A stretch of 64,000 bases of DNA from Oscillospiraceae bacterium (GCA_902802045.1 CADCKQ010000001.1:186001-250000), one strand, 5' to 3'; numbered from the stretch's first letter, positions 27,700 through 36,476 are shown. Translations and numbers: made by a program. Notes: generated by a model not told the origin, from the sequence alone.

Positions 27700-27714
27700 C
27701 TGTTTTGAAAATAG

Positions 27715-29430
27715 TTATTTCTTTTTGTTCGGAATATGTATCGCTCTTCCTTCTGCCGCCATAACGCACTCTGAGAGCGCTTCGGAAACAGTGGGATGAC
27801 AATGTATGGTCCCGATGATCTCATCGGCTGTCGCCTCAAGCTTTATCGCAAGGGCAGCCTCTTCAATGATCTCGGTCGCACCGGAGGCGAGCATATGAAC
27901 GCCAAGGATCTCACCGTATCTGGAACCGACAAGAACTTTTACGAGTCCGTCGGTCTCGCCAACGGCAAGGCTTCTGCCGTTCGCGCTGGTCGGGAACTTT
28001 CCGATCTTGTAATCAAGCCCGAGCTCCTTTGCTTTATCCTCGGTAAAGCCGATACCCGCGATCTCGGGGCCTATATAGGCACAGGAGGGGCTTGAGGATG
28101 TATCAAATGTCCTGCAAAGACCCATAGCGTTTTCTGCTGCGATCTCACCCATGGCAATCGCGGCATGTGCGTACATCATCTTACCGGTAATGTCACCTAT
28201 CGCATATACTCCGGGGACATTCGTCTCGAGCCGGTCATTGACCTGTATGAAGCCTTTGTCTGCCTTGATTCCGGCAGCCTCAAGGCCGAGAGCAGCGCTG
28301 TCCGCTCCTCTTCCGACGCACACCAGGACTTTTTCCGCTTCGAATTCCTTCTCACCCTCTTCGGTCCCGACTTTGACGAGCGCGCCTTTTTCGGTCTCCT
28401 CAACAGATTTTACTTCAGCTGAGGTGAGGATATCAAGGCCGTCTTTTCTGAGCTTTGCAAGCAGCATGCCTGTAAGTTCGCTGTCCATACCGGGCAGTAT
28501 GCCGGGCATTTTCTCCACTACGGTCACCTTCGCGCCGTATCTGGAGTAAACGGTACCGAGCTCAAGACCTACGACTCCGGCGCCTATAACAACCAGGCTT
28601 TCCGGAATATGATCAAGAGAAAGGCAGGCTGTGGAATCTATGCAGGCTTTATTCCCTTTGACACCCGGAATTCCCGGGATTATCGGATATGAGCCTGCAG
28701 CTATTATTATCTTGTCTGCAGTGTAAGTTTCGCCGTTTGCCTTTACTGTCTTGGGTCCGACAAATGATGCTTCTCCGGCTACAACTTTTATCTTATTTGC
28801 CTTGCAGAGTGCCTTTACACCGGATGTGAGCTTCTCAACAACACTTGCCCTGTATGCCTGGACCTTCTCCCAATCGACCGAGACGTCGTTTCCGACTATT
28901 CCTATGTCAGCCGAACCTGTCGCTTTTGCGTAGATCTCACTTGTGTGCAGCATCGCCTTGGTCGGGATACATCCGCGATTTAAGCATGTCCCTCCGACTT
29001 CAGCTTTTTCAAACAGAGTAACCTTCGCGCCGAGCTGAGCCGCTCTTATAGCCGCCACATATCCGCCGGGACCGGCGCCTATTACCAGAACAGTACCTGC
29101 TGCCGGAGCTTTCTCTTCCGCCTTGGGAGCTGCTGCCTCGGCCGGAGCTTCAGCTTTCTCCGCGGCGGGAGCTGCTTCGGGAACACTCTCACCTGCAGCC
29201 CCGAGCCAGCCTATAACTTCTTTGCAAGGGGCATCATCGCCATCTTTTACGAGGATCTTGAGCAGGATTCCGTCTTCCTCGGCTTCAATATCGTTTGTAA
29301 GCTTATCCGTTGCAACCGAGAAAAGGATCTCGCCTTTTTTGACCTCATCGCCCTCTTTTTTCTTCCATTCTTCTATAGTGCCTTCGGTCATCGTAAGGCC
29401 GAGTTTGGGCATCAGTATTGCAGTTGCCAT
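27715..29430 (-). CDS. lpdA: Dihydrolipoamide dehydrogenase (E3) with lipoyl domain
   Basis: A 571-residue E3 with an N-terminal lipoyl domain. Residues 1-85 contain ATDKLTNDIE with the lipoylated Lys at 43. An Ala/Pro/Glu linker follows. The flavoprotein part has the FAD motif VIGAGPGGYVAA, the redox pair in GGTCLNRGCIPTKA, the NAD motif VIGAGVVGLELG and the C-terminal HCHPTVSE with the active-site His. It reoxidises dihydrolipoyl groups with NAD. It is the last gene of the E1-E2-E3 operon. Its lipoyl domain is nearly identical to that of the neighbouring E2. Confidence 0.95.
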   Translation of the reverse strand: MATAILMPKLGLTMTEGTIEEWKKKEGDEVKKGEILFSVATDKLTNDIEAEEDGILLKILVKDGDDAPCKEVIGWLGAAGESVPEAAPAAEKAEAPAEAAAPKAEEKAPAAGTVLVIGAGPGGYVAAIRAAQLGAKVTLFEKAEVGGTCLNRGCIPTKAMLHTSEIYAKATGSADIGIVGNDVSVDWEKVQAYRASVVEKLTSGVKALCKANKIKVVAGEASFVGPKTVKANGETYTADKIIIAAGSYPIIPGIPGVKGNKACIDSTACLSLDHIPESLVVIGAGVVGLELGTVYSRYGAKVTVVEKMPGILPGMDSELTGMLLAKLRKDGLDILTSAEVKSVEETEKGALVKVGTEEGEKEFEAEKVLVCVGRGADSAALGLEAAGIKADKGFIQVNDRLETNVPGVYAIGDITGKMMYAHAAIAMGEIAAENAMGLCRTFDTSSSPSCAYIGPEIAGIGFTEDKAKELGLDYKIGKFPTSANGRSLAVGETDGLVKVLVGSRYGEILGVHMLASGATEIIEEAALAIKLEATADEIIGTIHCHPTVSEALSECVMAAEGRAIHIPNKKK

Positions 29431-29443
29431 GTTTTTCGCCTCC

Positions 29444-30775
29444 TTAAGCCAGCATCAGAGCAGGATTTTCCAGCAGATTCTTCACCCTCTGAAGGAATTC
29501 CGCCGCCGTGGCTCCGTCTATGATACGGTGGTCGGCCGTGAGTGACAGCGTCATCATCGGGCGGATCACTATCTCGCCGTTTCTCACCACAGCCTTGTCC
29601 TCCATGGTCGTGAGACCAAGGATCGCGACTTCGGGCTGATTGATGATCGGAGTGAAGCTGTCGATACCGTACATTCCGAGGTTCGTGATCGTGAATGTAC
29701 CGCCCTTCAAAGCCTCCATCGGGAGCTTGCCAGACCTCGCCTGCTCGGCAAAGGTCTTTACCTCATCATGGATCTCGGTCAGGCTCTTCTTGTCACAGTC
29801 TTTGATATTCGGAACGAGAAGTCCGTCATCGATCGCAACGGCAACGCCCATATTGACATAGTGTTTCAGGATGATGCTGTTTCCGTCAACCGATGCGTTG
29901 AGTATCGGGAACTCGGTCAGCGCCTTGGCTACGAATTTGACAACAAGATCGTTGTAGCTGACCTTGATCTCTTTCGCTTTCAGCATCTCCCTGTATTTCT
30001 TCATCTCGGACATGTCAACGGCAAGGTTGAATGTAACCGTCGGGGAGGTCTGTACCGAAGCGAGCATGTTTTTGGCTATGGCCTTGCGCATGCCGCTCAT
30101 CTTCTTTACTTCCTCGAGAGGATTGGAAGGAACTTCCTCTTCCGCTTTTTCGCGTGTCTCCTCAAGATACGCGTATATATCCTCAGCGAGAACTCTGCCG
30201 CAGTGGCGGCCCTTTACCGATGCCAGATCTATGCCGATATCGGAAGCAACTTTTTCAGCCAGAGGAGAAGCCTTTACTTCGTTTGCAGGCGCTTTCATAA
30301 CTGCTGCGGGAACATAGGAAAGAACATCTTTTGATGTCACATAGCCTCTTGCACCGCTTGCGGGTACAAGACCAAGATCTATTCCCTTTTCTTTTGCGAG
30401 CTTTCTCGCATAAGGCATGGCAGGAATGAATCCGCCTTCAGCCTTAACAGAAACTGCTGCCTGTTCCGGGGCGAAAGTTTCTGTTTCGGGGGTTGCCTGT
30501 ACTGCAGGTGTTTCTCCGTCTCCGGGGACAACCTCACCGGGAGCACCTATCCAGGCTATGACTGCCTTGCACGGAGCATCCTCGCCTTCACCCACCAGGA
30601 TCTTCAGAAGCACACCGTCTGCCTCGGCTTCAATATCATTTGTAAGCTTGTCTGTCGCGACAGAGAAAAGGATCTCTCCTTTTTTTACCTCATCGCCTTC
30701 TTTTTTCTTCCATTCTTCGATGGTGCCTTCGGTCATCGTAAGGCCGAGTTTAGGCATTAACACTTTTTCAGCCAT
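29444..30775 (-). CDS. 2-oxoacid dehydrogenase E2 acyltransferase
   Basis: A 443-residue E2. Residues 1-85 are a lipoyl domain (Lys 43 in ATDK), followed by a Pro/Ala-rich linker. A peripheral-subunit-binding domain (MPYARKLAKEKGIDLGLVPASGARG) comes next, and the segment near 180-210 (VKGRHCGRVLAEDI) looks like a second, degenerate one. The catalytic domain ends with the HHxxxDG-type motif in DHRIIDGATAAEF. It transfers the acyl group made by E1 to CoA. The substrate class (pyruvate, acetoin or branched-chain 2-oxoacid) is not settled by sequence alone; gene order E1a-E1b-E2-E3 suits pyruvate or acetoin systems. Confidence 0.92.
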   Translation of the reverse strand: MAEKVLMPKLGLTMTEGTIEEWKKKEGDEVKKGEILFSVATDKLTNDIEAEADGVLLKILVGEGEDAPCKAVIAWIGAPGEVVPGDGETPAVQATPETETFAPEQAAVSVKAEGGFIPAMPYARKLAKEKGIDLGLVPASGARGYVTSKDVLSYVPAAVMKAPANEVKASPLAEKVASDIGIDLASVKGRHCGRVLAEDIYAYLEETREKAEEEVPSNPLEEVKKMSGMRKAIAKNMLASVQTSPTVTFNLAVDMSEMKKYREMLKAKEIKVSYNDLVVKFVAKALTEFPILNASVDGNSIILKHYVNMGVAVAIDDGLLVPNIKDCDKKSLTEIHDEVKTFAEQARSGKLPMEALKGGTFTITNLGMYGIDSFTPIINQPEVAILGLTTMEDKAVVRNGEIVIRPMMTLSLTADHRIIDGATAAEFLQRVKNLLENPALMLA

Positions 30776-30798
30776 CGTACTCTCCTTTCATTCAGAAC

Positions 30799-31773
30799 TC
30801 AAAGAACACCCTTGATTCCGTTTACGAGATCCTCCGGGTAGACCCTGTACATCTTCTCAAGTGTGGGTGCAAACGGTATCGGAGTGAACGGGGCGCCATA
30901 GCGGAGAACGGGAGCGTCAAGATACTCGAGCGCCTCCTCGGCGACCGTTGCCGCGACTTCAGCAAGAGCGCCGCCCTGCTTGACGGACTCGGCAACCAGG
31001 CAGAGTCTGTGTGTTTTCTTTACGGAATTTATAACGGTCTCTTTGTCCCACGGAGAGAGAGTGATAAGATCTATTACTTCTGCCTTGATTCCATCTTTCT
31101 CAAGAAGATCTGCAGCAGCTCTGGCGTTCTTCATACCTATGGAGTAGGAGACGATGGTCACGTCAGTGCCTTCACGCTCAACTCTCGCCTTGCCTATCAC
31201 ATAGGGGACCTCATCTTCCTTCTCTGGAACCTCACCGGTCTCCTTGTAGAGGACCTTGTTCTCGAAGTAGAGGACCGGGTCGTCACACTCAATGGCGGCT
31301 TTAAGGACCATCTTCGCGTCATAGGGGTTCGACGGGGCAACAACTTTTATACCCGGAATGTGGATAAAGAAACTCTCAAGGCTCTGGCTGTGCTGGGCGG
31401 CTCCGCCTCCGGCCATTCCGTCGGGAGCGCGCAGAACAAGAGGAATCTTCGCCTGGCCGCCGAACATGTAACGGATCTTTGCCATCTGGTTTATGATCTC
31501 GTCTCCGCAGACTCCTATGAAGTCCGCAAAGTGCATGTCAACAACGGGTCTGGCTCCGGCAAGCGCGGCTCCGACGCCTCCTCCGACTATGAAGGTCTCG
31601 GAGATCGGAGTGTCGATAACTCTGCCGGGGAACTCATCGGGAAGGCCCTTGAACTGGCCGAAAATACCGCCCTGGCGGGCAATGTCTTCGCCCATTACGA
31701 ACACTTCCGGGTATTTCTCCATTTCTTCGGCCATGGCCTCGCGTGTAGCTTCTGAAAATGTAATTTTACGCAT
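30799..31773 (-). CDS. 2-oxoacid dehydrogenase E1 beta subunit
   Basis: A 324-residue transketolase-like subunit resembling AcoB/PdhB. It has GEDIARQGGIFGQFKGL, DTPISETFIVGGGVGAAL, the conserved Pro/His region GGGAAQHSQSLE and the C-terminal APFTPIPFAPTLE. ATG 31771-31773 gives the family N-terminus MRKITFSEA and a 9-base gap to the GGAGGAG site; the ATG six bases upstream is closer to that site than usual. With E1 alpha it forms the thiamine-diphosphate decarboxylase. Confidence 0.93.
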   Translation of the reverse strand: MRKITFSEATREAMAEEMEKYPEVFVMGEDIARQGGIFGQFKGLPDEFPGRVIDTPISETFIVGGGVGAALAGARPVVDMHFADFIGVCGDEIINQMAKIRYMFGGQAKIPLVLRAPDGMAGGGAAQHSQSLESFFIHIPGIKVVAPSNPYDAKMVLKAAIECDDPVLYFENKVLYKETGEVPEKEDEVPYVIGKARVEREGTDVTIVSYSIGMKNARAAADLLEKDGIKAEVIDLITLSPWDKETVINSVKKTHRLCLVAESVKQGGALAEVAATVAEEALEYLDAPVLRYGAPFTPIPFAPTLEKMYRVYPEDLVNGIKGVL

Positions 31774-31787
31774 TGTCATTCTCCTCC

Positions 31788-32759
31788 TCAATCGACATAG
31801 ACATCGGTAATGTATTCCGAAGGATCGGGGTACTCGCAGCTGACTGCGTACTCCTTGGCCTTTTTGATCTTTTCAACGGCGTCCGCTCTGATCTGATCGA
31901 GCTCGGCCTGTTCGAAGCTTATGCCCTCCGGAAGGATCCCAAGGAAGTGGGTCAGAGGATCCGTGTCGTGGAAGATCTGCATCGTCTCTTCCTTTTTGCG
32001 GTATTTCTCCGGGTCGCCCACGAAGTGGCCTTCGATGCGGTATGTCTTTGCCTCGATGAATGTCGGGCCCTCGCCCCTGCGTGCGCGCGCTACAGCCTCA
32101 ACTGCCGCATCATAGACCTCGAATACGTTCTGTCCGTTGACTACGACACCGGGCATGTTGTAGCCCTTCGCGCGGTCGGAGATGTTCTCGACTGCTGTTG
32201 TCGTACGGTACGGGGTCGTGGATGCCCAGCAGTTCATCTCGTTTACGAATATGACCGGCAGTTTCCAGGCAGCTGCCACGTTTGCGGCCTCATGGAAGGT
32301 TCCGCGGTTTGAAGCGCCGTCTCCGAAGAACACTACCGATACCCTGTCGTTCTTCAAAACCATCTTGCTCGCCAGAGCAGCGCCGGTCGCGAGGTTGTAG
32401 CCTCCGCCGACAACGCCGTTCGCCCCCAGCATGCCGATCTTGAAGTCCGCAATATGCATACTTCCGCCTTTGCCGTGGCATAGGCCGTCTTTCTTTCCGA
32501 AGATCTCAGCCATCATCGCGTTGACATCCGCGCCCTTCGCGATGCAGTGGCCGTGCCCTCTGTGCGTGCTCTCGATCATGTCATCGTCTCTCAAAGCAGC
32601 GCAGATACCAGTTCCGATTGCTTCCTCCCCTATATAGAGGTGGACAAAGCCAGGGATCTCACCGGCCAGAAAATCTCTCTTTACGGACTCTTCAAAGGCG
32701 CGGATCGTCGCCATGGTCTCGTAAAATTTTCTGGCCTGTTCTTTTGTGACTGTTGCCAT
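31788..32759 (-). CDS. 2-oxoacid dehydrogenase E1 alpha subunit
   Basis: A 323-residue subunit resembling AcoA/PdhA. The thiamine-diphosphate motif runs from GDGASNRGTFHEA to about 30 residues later, with NEMNCWASTTPYRTT. RGHGHCIAKGAD and CHGKGGSMHIAD are further family markers. It carries out oxidative decarboxylation with E1 beta. An AAGGAG site precedes the ATG and the gene follows the PPC-domain gene after 35 bases, so all five genes appear to be one operon. Confidence 0.93.
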   Translation of the reverse strand: MATVTKEQARKFYETMATIRAFEESVKRDFLAGEIPGFVHLYIGEEAIGTGICAALRDDDMIESTHRGHGHCIAKGADVNAMMAEIFGKKDGLCHGKGGSMHIADFKIGMLGANGVVGGGYNLATGAALASKMVLKNDRVSVVFFGDGASNRGTFHEAANVAAAWKLPVIFVNEMNCWASTTPYRTTTAVENISDRAKGYNMPGVVVNGQNVFEVYDAAVEAVARARRGEGPTFIEAKTYRIEGHFVGDPEKYRKKEETMQIFHDTDPLTHFLGILPEGISFEQAELDQIRADAVEKIKKAKEYAVSCEYPDPSEYITDVYVD

Positions 32760-32794
32760 ATAAACATCTCCTTAAAGATTATTAATTTACATAT

Positions 32795-33280
32795 TTAATT
32801 TGAAAGCTGTCTCGGAGCGAAAAGCATGACACCCATATTATCGTCAAAACTTCTCCCCATCTCTATACCTTCTATTTCTGCGACAACAACATCGGTCGTC
32901 ATAAGAACTTTCGTTCCCTCTTTCAGATGTCCGCCCCAGGCGTTCCCGTAGCGGTCCGAAAGGCTGACATGAATGTGGAGATTAACACTGCCGTCATCAT
33001 CATGGCATATAATGCCCGAAGCTCCGGTCAGCTCGACCGGACCGGTTATGTGCAGTGTCTCTCCATAGCCGTAGCCGCATTTCGCGGTGGGGAGCTCCTG
33101 TACGTCACAGTAATATGCAGTATCGAGGCTTCCTATCGCGCTGACTATAACCCCGTTTGAGATCCCGTATTTCCTGCAGGCCTCTTCCAATCCCAGATAG
33201 AGATCCGCGCCGGGTTTGAGCCGGAACGCGACGACGCGCCCGAACTTTCCTTGTGCCAATTCTATCAAGCTGTCATCCAT
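32795..33280 (-). CDS. PPC/DUF296-domain protein
   Basis: A 161-residue protein of the PPC/DUF296 (AF0104/ALDC/Ptd012-like) fold, shown by FRLKPGADLYLGLEEACRK, VIVSAIGSLDTAYY and LHIHVSLSDRYGNAWGGHL, whose His residues may bind a metal. Plant members bind AT-rich DNA; bacterial ones are uncharacterised and share the fold with acetolactate decarboxylase. It is the first gene of the 2-oxoacid dehydrogenase operon, just behind a FadR-type operator, so an accessory metabolic or regulatory role in this pathway is likely. Confidence 0.82.
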   Translation of the reverse strand: MDDSLIELAQGKFGRVVAFRLKPGADLYLGLEEACRKYGISNGVIVSAIGSLDTAYYCDVQELPTAKCGYGYGETLHITGPVELTGASGIICHDDDGSVNLHIHVSLSDRYGNAWGGHLKEGTKVLMTTDVVVAEIEGIEMGRSFDDNMGVMLFAPRQLSN

Positions 33281-33306
33281 TTTATCCTCCGGAAAAATCA
33301 GGTATG

Positions 33307-33319
33307 TTGGTCATACCAA
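33307..33319. promoter_or_regulatory. FadR-type operator before the dehydrogenase operon
   Basis: TTGGT-CAT-ACCAA is a perfect 5-3-5 palindrome fitting the TGGTNNNACCA pattern of FadR-subfamily GntR regulators. It lies 27 bases upstream of the PPC gene start. Confidence 0.7.
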
Positions 33320-33331
33320 ACAGTCTTAAGA

Positions 33332-33359
33332 TTTGCCCTGCGGTTTCCCGCAGGGCAAA
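33332..33359 (-). promoter_or_regulatory. Perfect 12-bp hairpin with GAAA loop after dctP
   Basis: TTTGCCCTGCGG and CCGCAGGGCAAA pair perfectly around a GAAA tetraloop on the minus strand, 18 bases after the dctP stop. No T-tract follows, so it is probably a 3' stabiliser of the binding-protein message or a weak terminator. Confidence 0.6.
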
Positions 33360-33377
33360 ATGTTTAATATCGGATAA

Positions 33378-34493
33378 TTATGCGCCTGTGAAAACAGCTA
33401 CCATACTCTCGACCTCTGCCTGATCGAATCCGAGATCAACACAGGTCTGAACGAACTTTGCAGGAACTCCGGCAGCAGCCTCTTTGAACTTCGCAACTTC
33501 TTCGTCGCTGAGTTCGGAAACTGTCATGCCGCCGTCTGCCCACTTCTTCAGAACTTCCTGGTCGCCTTCACGCTCTTTGACACGCTGGTCGGCAGCTGCA
33601 TATGCGCCGGCTTCGTCAATAAGAGCCTGCATCTCCGGGCTGAAGGAATCATAGAGTTCCTGGTTCATGGTGAAGAATATGCAGTCGTAAACTCCGGTCC
33701 AGTATGTTACATAATCCTGAACGTCAGAAATGGAGGAAGCATCTGCTGTGGGCAGAGGATTCTCCTGGGCCTCATAGGTGCCGGTCTGGAGTCCTGTGTA
33801 AACTTCGCTCCAGTTTGCCGTGGTGTAATTGGTGCCCCATGCTTCATATTCGTCTTTCAGGACCTGTGCGCCCGCGACACGGATAACAAGGCCCTTCATA
33901 TCTTCGAGAGTCTCGATAGGACGTACGTTGTTGGTAACATGTCTGAATCCGTTCTCTGCAATGCCCATGAGGTGGAGGCCCATGCCTTCAACAATGGGAG
34001 CGAGAGCGTCGTAACCGGGGCCGTCAAGAACAGCGTCAACATCATCAAAGCTGTCGAATATGAACGGGAGAGATACGACGTTCAGTCTCTGATCAAAGTT
34101 GGAGTAGATGAGGTTGGAGTGCGCGGAGAGATCGATCGTGCCGTCTGCAACAGCCTGAATTCCTTCGGTCTGGGAGCCATTGGTCAGCTGGTCCATGGCA
34201 TAGATCTCAACTTCGAAGTTGCCGGTCGTACGCTCATTGACATAGTCTGCAAAGACCTTTGCCATCTGGGCCCAGCAGGTGGATTCTGCAGCGGAGCAGC
34301 AGAATGTGAGTGTAACGTCATCGCATTCGACAAGGTCAGATGCCGCTGCCTCTTCTGCAGGTGCGGCTTCTGCAGGTGCGGCTTCTGCAGGTGCGGCTTC
34401 TGCAGGTGCTGCTGCGGGAGCTGCTGCCTGGCCGCATGCTGCCAAAGCAAATACCATGCATAATGCAAGGACGAGTGCTAAGAACTTTTTCAT
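33378..34493 (-). CDS. dctP: TRAP transporter substrate-binding lipoprotein (DctP)
   Basis: A 371-residue DctP-family binding protein. The signal peptide ends in a lipobox with Cys at 20 (FALAAC), so it is a membrane-anchored lipoprotein. An Ala/Pro/Glu linker made of PAEAA repeats precedes the binding domain. The domain carries the family segments NGSQTEGIQAVADGTIDLS and IRVAGAQVLKDEYEAWG, the latter including the Arg that usually contacts the substrate carboxylate. It hands an organic acid to DctQM. AGGAGG precedes the ATG. Upstream placement behind the FadR-type operator suggests induction by its substrate. Confidence 0.9.
   Translation of the reverse strand: MKKFLALVLALCMVFALAACGQAAAPAAAPAEAAPAEAAPAEAAPAEEAAASDLVECDDVTLTFCCSAAESTCWAQMAKVFADYVNERTTGNFEVEIYAMDQLTNGSQTEGIQAVADGTIDLSAHSNLIYSNFDQRLNVVSLPFIFDSFDDVDAVLDGPGYDALAPIVEGMGLHLMGIAENGFRHVTNNVRPIETLEDMKGLVIRVAGAQVLKDEYEAWGTNYTTANWSEVYTGLQTGTYEAQENPLPTADASSISDVQDYVTYWTGVYDCIFFTMNQELYDSFSPEMQALIDEAGAYAAADQRVKEREGDQEVLKKWADGGMTVSELSDEEVAKFKEAAAGVPAKFVQTCVDLGFDQAEVESMVAVFTGA
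34352..34411 (-). repeat. 15-base tandem repeat in the dctP linker
   Basis: Four copies of CTTCTGCAGGTGCGG (plus-strand reading; the last copy has one change) encode the PAEAA linker repeats of DctP. Copy number may vary between strains by slippage without changing the frame. Confidence 0.8.
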
Positions 34494-34563
34494 GATTTTC
34501 CTCCTGAAATTTTTTTGTTCTTTTTCTTTTTTATTTATAACGCCGAAGCGCTATGAATACATA

Positions 34564-35868
34564 TTATCTTCCGAGAATGAAGAGGCTGAACCAAGGGACA
34601 TAGGTTATGAGCAGCAGGGCCACAACACAGGATATGATCATAGGCCATACAGCTTTGGACATCGAAGCTATGGTGACCTTCGTCTTGTCCCTCAGATCCT
34701 TCATCTTGTCGCAAATGCCTATTGCAACGAAGAGGTTGACTCCGACAGGCGGAGTGACCTGGCCGATGGCGAGGTTGACCGTCGAGAGTATACCGAAGTG
34801 TATCGGGTCTATTCCAAGCTTGGTCGCAACGGGGTACATTATAGGGATAAATATATACATCGCGGAGTTTGCATCAACAAAGCAACCGGCTATGAGGAAT
34901 ATCACGTTTACAACTAACAGGAACATGTACTTGTTGCCTGCGACGTTCAGAAGCAGCGCCTGGGCAGCCTTTGAAATGCCGTGCTTGGTGCATACAAAGG
35001 AGAACAGCGTGGCAGCTCCGATTATGAGCATTATTCCGCCTGTCGTCTTTCCGGAATCCACAAGGATCTTTACAAGCTGTTTCCATTTGACTTCACGGTA
35101 GACAAGAAGGCCTACCAGGAGAGAATAGACAACAGATACAGCTGCAGCCTCAGTCGGAGTAAATATACCGCCGTAAATGCCGCCCAGAATAATCACAGGA
35201 ACCATAAGTCCCCATGCAGCAGAGCCGAAGGATTTGGCTCTGGCGCCCCATGTGGCGCGCTCACGGGAAGCCTGGATCCCTTTTCTGCGGACTTCAACAA
35301 TAACTATCGCTATCAGTGCAAGACCCATCATGATGCCCGGAACTATACCTGCCATGAACATCTCACCTACGGATACGCCTGTAATAGATGCGTAAACGAC
35401 GAAGGCTATGGACGGCGGGATAACTATAGCTATCGAAGAAGCTGCTGCCATCAGCGACGAGGCAAACGGAGCAGAAAATCTGCCTTGGTTGACCATCGCG
35501 GGAATAAGGATTATTCCAAGTGCTGCGACAGTAGCAGGGCCTGAACCGGAAATTGCTCCGAAGAACATAGCAACGACAACACAGACTATGGCGATACCGC
35601 CCTTCTGGTGTCCGATGCAGTCATCAATAAAATTTACAAGCCTTTTGGAGATACCGGACTCTGCCATGACGTTGCCGGAGAGGACGAAGAACGGAATGGC
35701 GAGAAGAAGGAACTTTGCCATGCCAGAGAAGAGGTTCGTCGGAATAACAGACATCTTGTCTCCGGCATACATCATTGCGAGTATCGAGGACATGCCGAGG
35801 CTGACCGCGATAGGCGTATTGAGAAGAAGGAAGATGAAGAAAGTACCGAAAAGTATAAGATTTATCAT
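34564..35868 (-). CDS. dctM: TRAP transporter large permease (DctM)
   Basis: A 434-residue membrane protein with about 12 hydrophobic helices and the DctM segments FVLSGNVMAESGIS, GSGPATVAALGIILIPAM and TPTEAAAVSVVYSLLVG. It is the ion-coupled permease subunit. Its ATG overlaps the DctQ stop (ATGA), so translation is coupled. The dctP gene follows after 70 bases of purine-rich leader. Confidence 0.93.
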   Translation of the reverse strand: MINLILFGTFFIFLLLNTPIAVSLGMSSILAMMYAGDKMSVIPTNLFSGMAKFLLLAIPFFVLSGNVMAESGISKRLVNFIDDCIGHQKGGIAIVCVVVAMFFGAISGSGPATVAALGIILIPAMVNQGRFSAPFASSLMAAASSIAIVIPPSIAFVVYASITGVSVGEMFMAGIVPGIMMGLALIAIVIVEVRRKGIQASRERATWGARAKSFGSAAWGLMVPVIILGGIYGGIFTPTEAAAVSVVYSLLVGLLVYREVKWKQLVKILVDSGKTTGGIMLIIGAATLFSFVCTKHGISKAAQALLLNVAGNKYMFLLVVNVIFLIAGCFVDANSAMYIFIPIMYPVATKLGIDPIHFGILSTVNLAIGQVTPPVGVNLFVAIGICDKMKDLRDKTKVTIASMSKAVWPMIISCVVALLLITYVPWFSLFILGR

Positions 35869-36389
35869 GCTTTGGCCTCCTCTTTTTCTTCCGCTTTTTT
35901 ATTGGGATCTTCTTTGAGGGAATAGATCTTCATCAGATACTCAAAGCTGTGAAGAATCAGCAGGATTGCGCCGACCGGCAGGAAAAGCATGAATATCCAT
36001 TCAGGCCAGAGCAGAATGGATGTACGCTTGTCTGACGCGATCATCTGAGCCACTTTGTCAAATCCGGTCTTGACAACAATTACATAGAAGATAAAGCTGA
36101 TTATGCTTGATAAGGTCGCAATTACTTTTTTGGCCTTCAGCGGTACGGCGTCAAAGACAAGCGAAAGCGAGATGAGCCCGCCCTCTCTTGCCGCCAAAGC
36201 ACAGCCGACCATGATCATGAGGATGAACACATTGATAACTATTTCCTCTGACCAGGTGAACTTGTACCATGCGGTCTTTCTGCCTACAACAGCGAGAAAT
36301 GTGATCAGCGTAGTCATAAGTCCTGTAACTATAAGTATCAGTCCTTCGATCTTCGCGACCACATCCATGATTTTTGTAAAGACCTTCAT
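35865..36389 (-). CDS. dctQ: TRAP transporter small permease (DctQ)
   Basis: A 174-residue protein with four hydrophobic helices typical of DctQ, the small subunit that pairs with DctM. The tail is charged (DPNKKAEEKEEAKA). ATG 36387-36389 follows a GGGGTGAT site and gives MKVFTKIMD; a longer reading from 36413 has no site and would place the start before the operator's far edge. It is the first gene of the TRAP operon. Confidence 0.88.
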   Translation of the reverse strand: MKVFTKIMDVVAKIEGLILIVTGLMTTLITFLAVVGRKTAWYKFTWSEEIVINVFILMIMVGCALAAREGGLISLSLVFDAVPLKAKKVIATLSSIISFIFYVIVVKTGFDKVAQMIASDKRTSILLWPEWIFMLFLPVGAILLILHSFEYLMKIYSLKEDPNKKAEEKEEAKA

Positions 36390-36423
36390 TAGATCACCCC
36401 AAACAAAATTCATTTATGGTATT

Positions 36424-36436
36424 TTGGTCTTACCAA
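36424..36436. promoter_or_regulatory. FadR-type operator before the TRAP operon
   Basis: TTGGT-CTT-ACCAA is a perfect 5-3-5 palindrome with the same arms as the site at 33307. It starts about 10 bases downstream of the TRAP -10 element, covering the expected transcription start, so bound protein would repress. Confidence 0.75.
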
Positions 36437-36446
36437 CTTGTTGTAA

Positions 36447-36476
36447 ATTTTATCACTTCAGCATGCTTTGTGTCAA
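36447..36476 (-). promoter_or_regulatory. Promoter of the TRAP operon
   Basis: On the minus strand a consensus TTGACA -35 (36471-36476) is 18 bases from a TAAAAT -10 (36447-36452), upstream of dctQ and directly before the operator. Confidence 0.75.

Noticed and set aside
34279-34917. Ala/Cys-rich plus-strand frame opposite dctP
   Set aside because: It arises from the 15-base repeat of the DctP linker read on the other strand.
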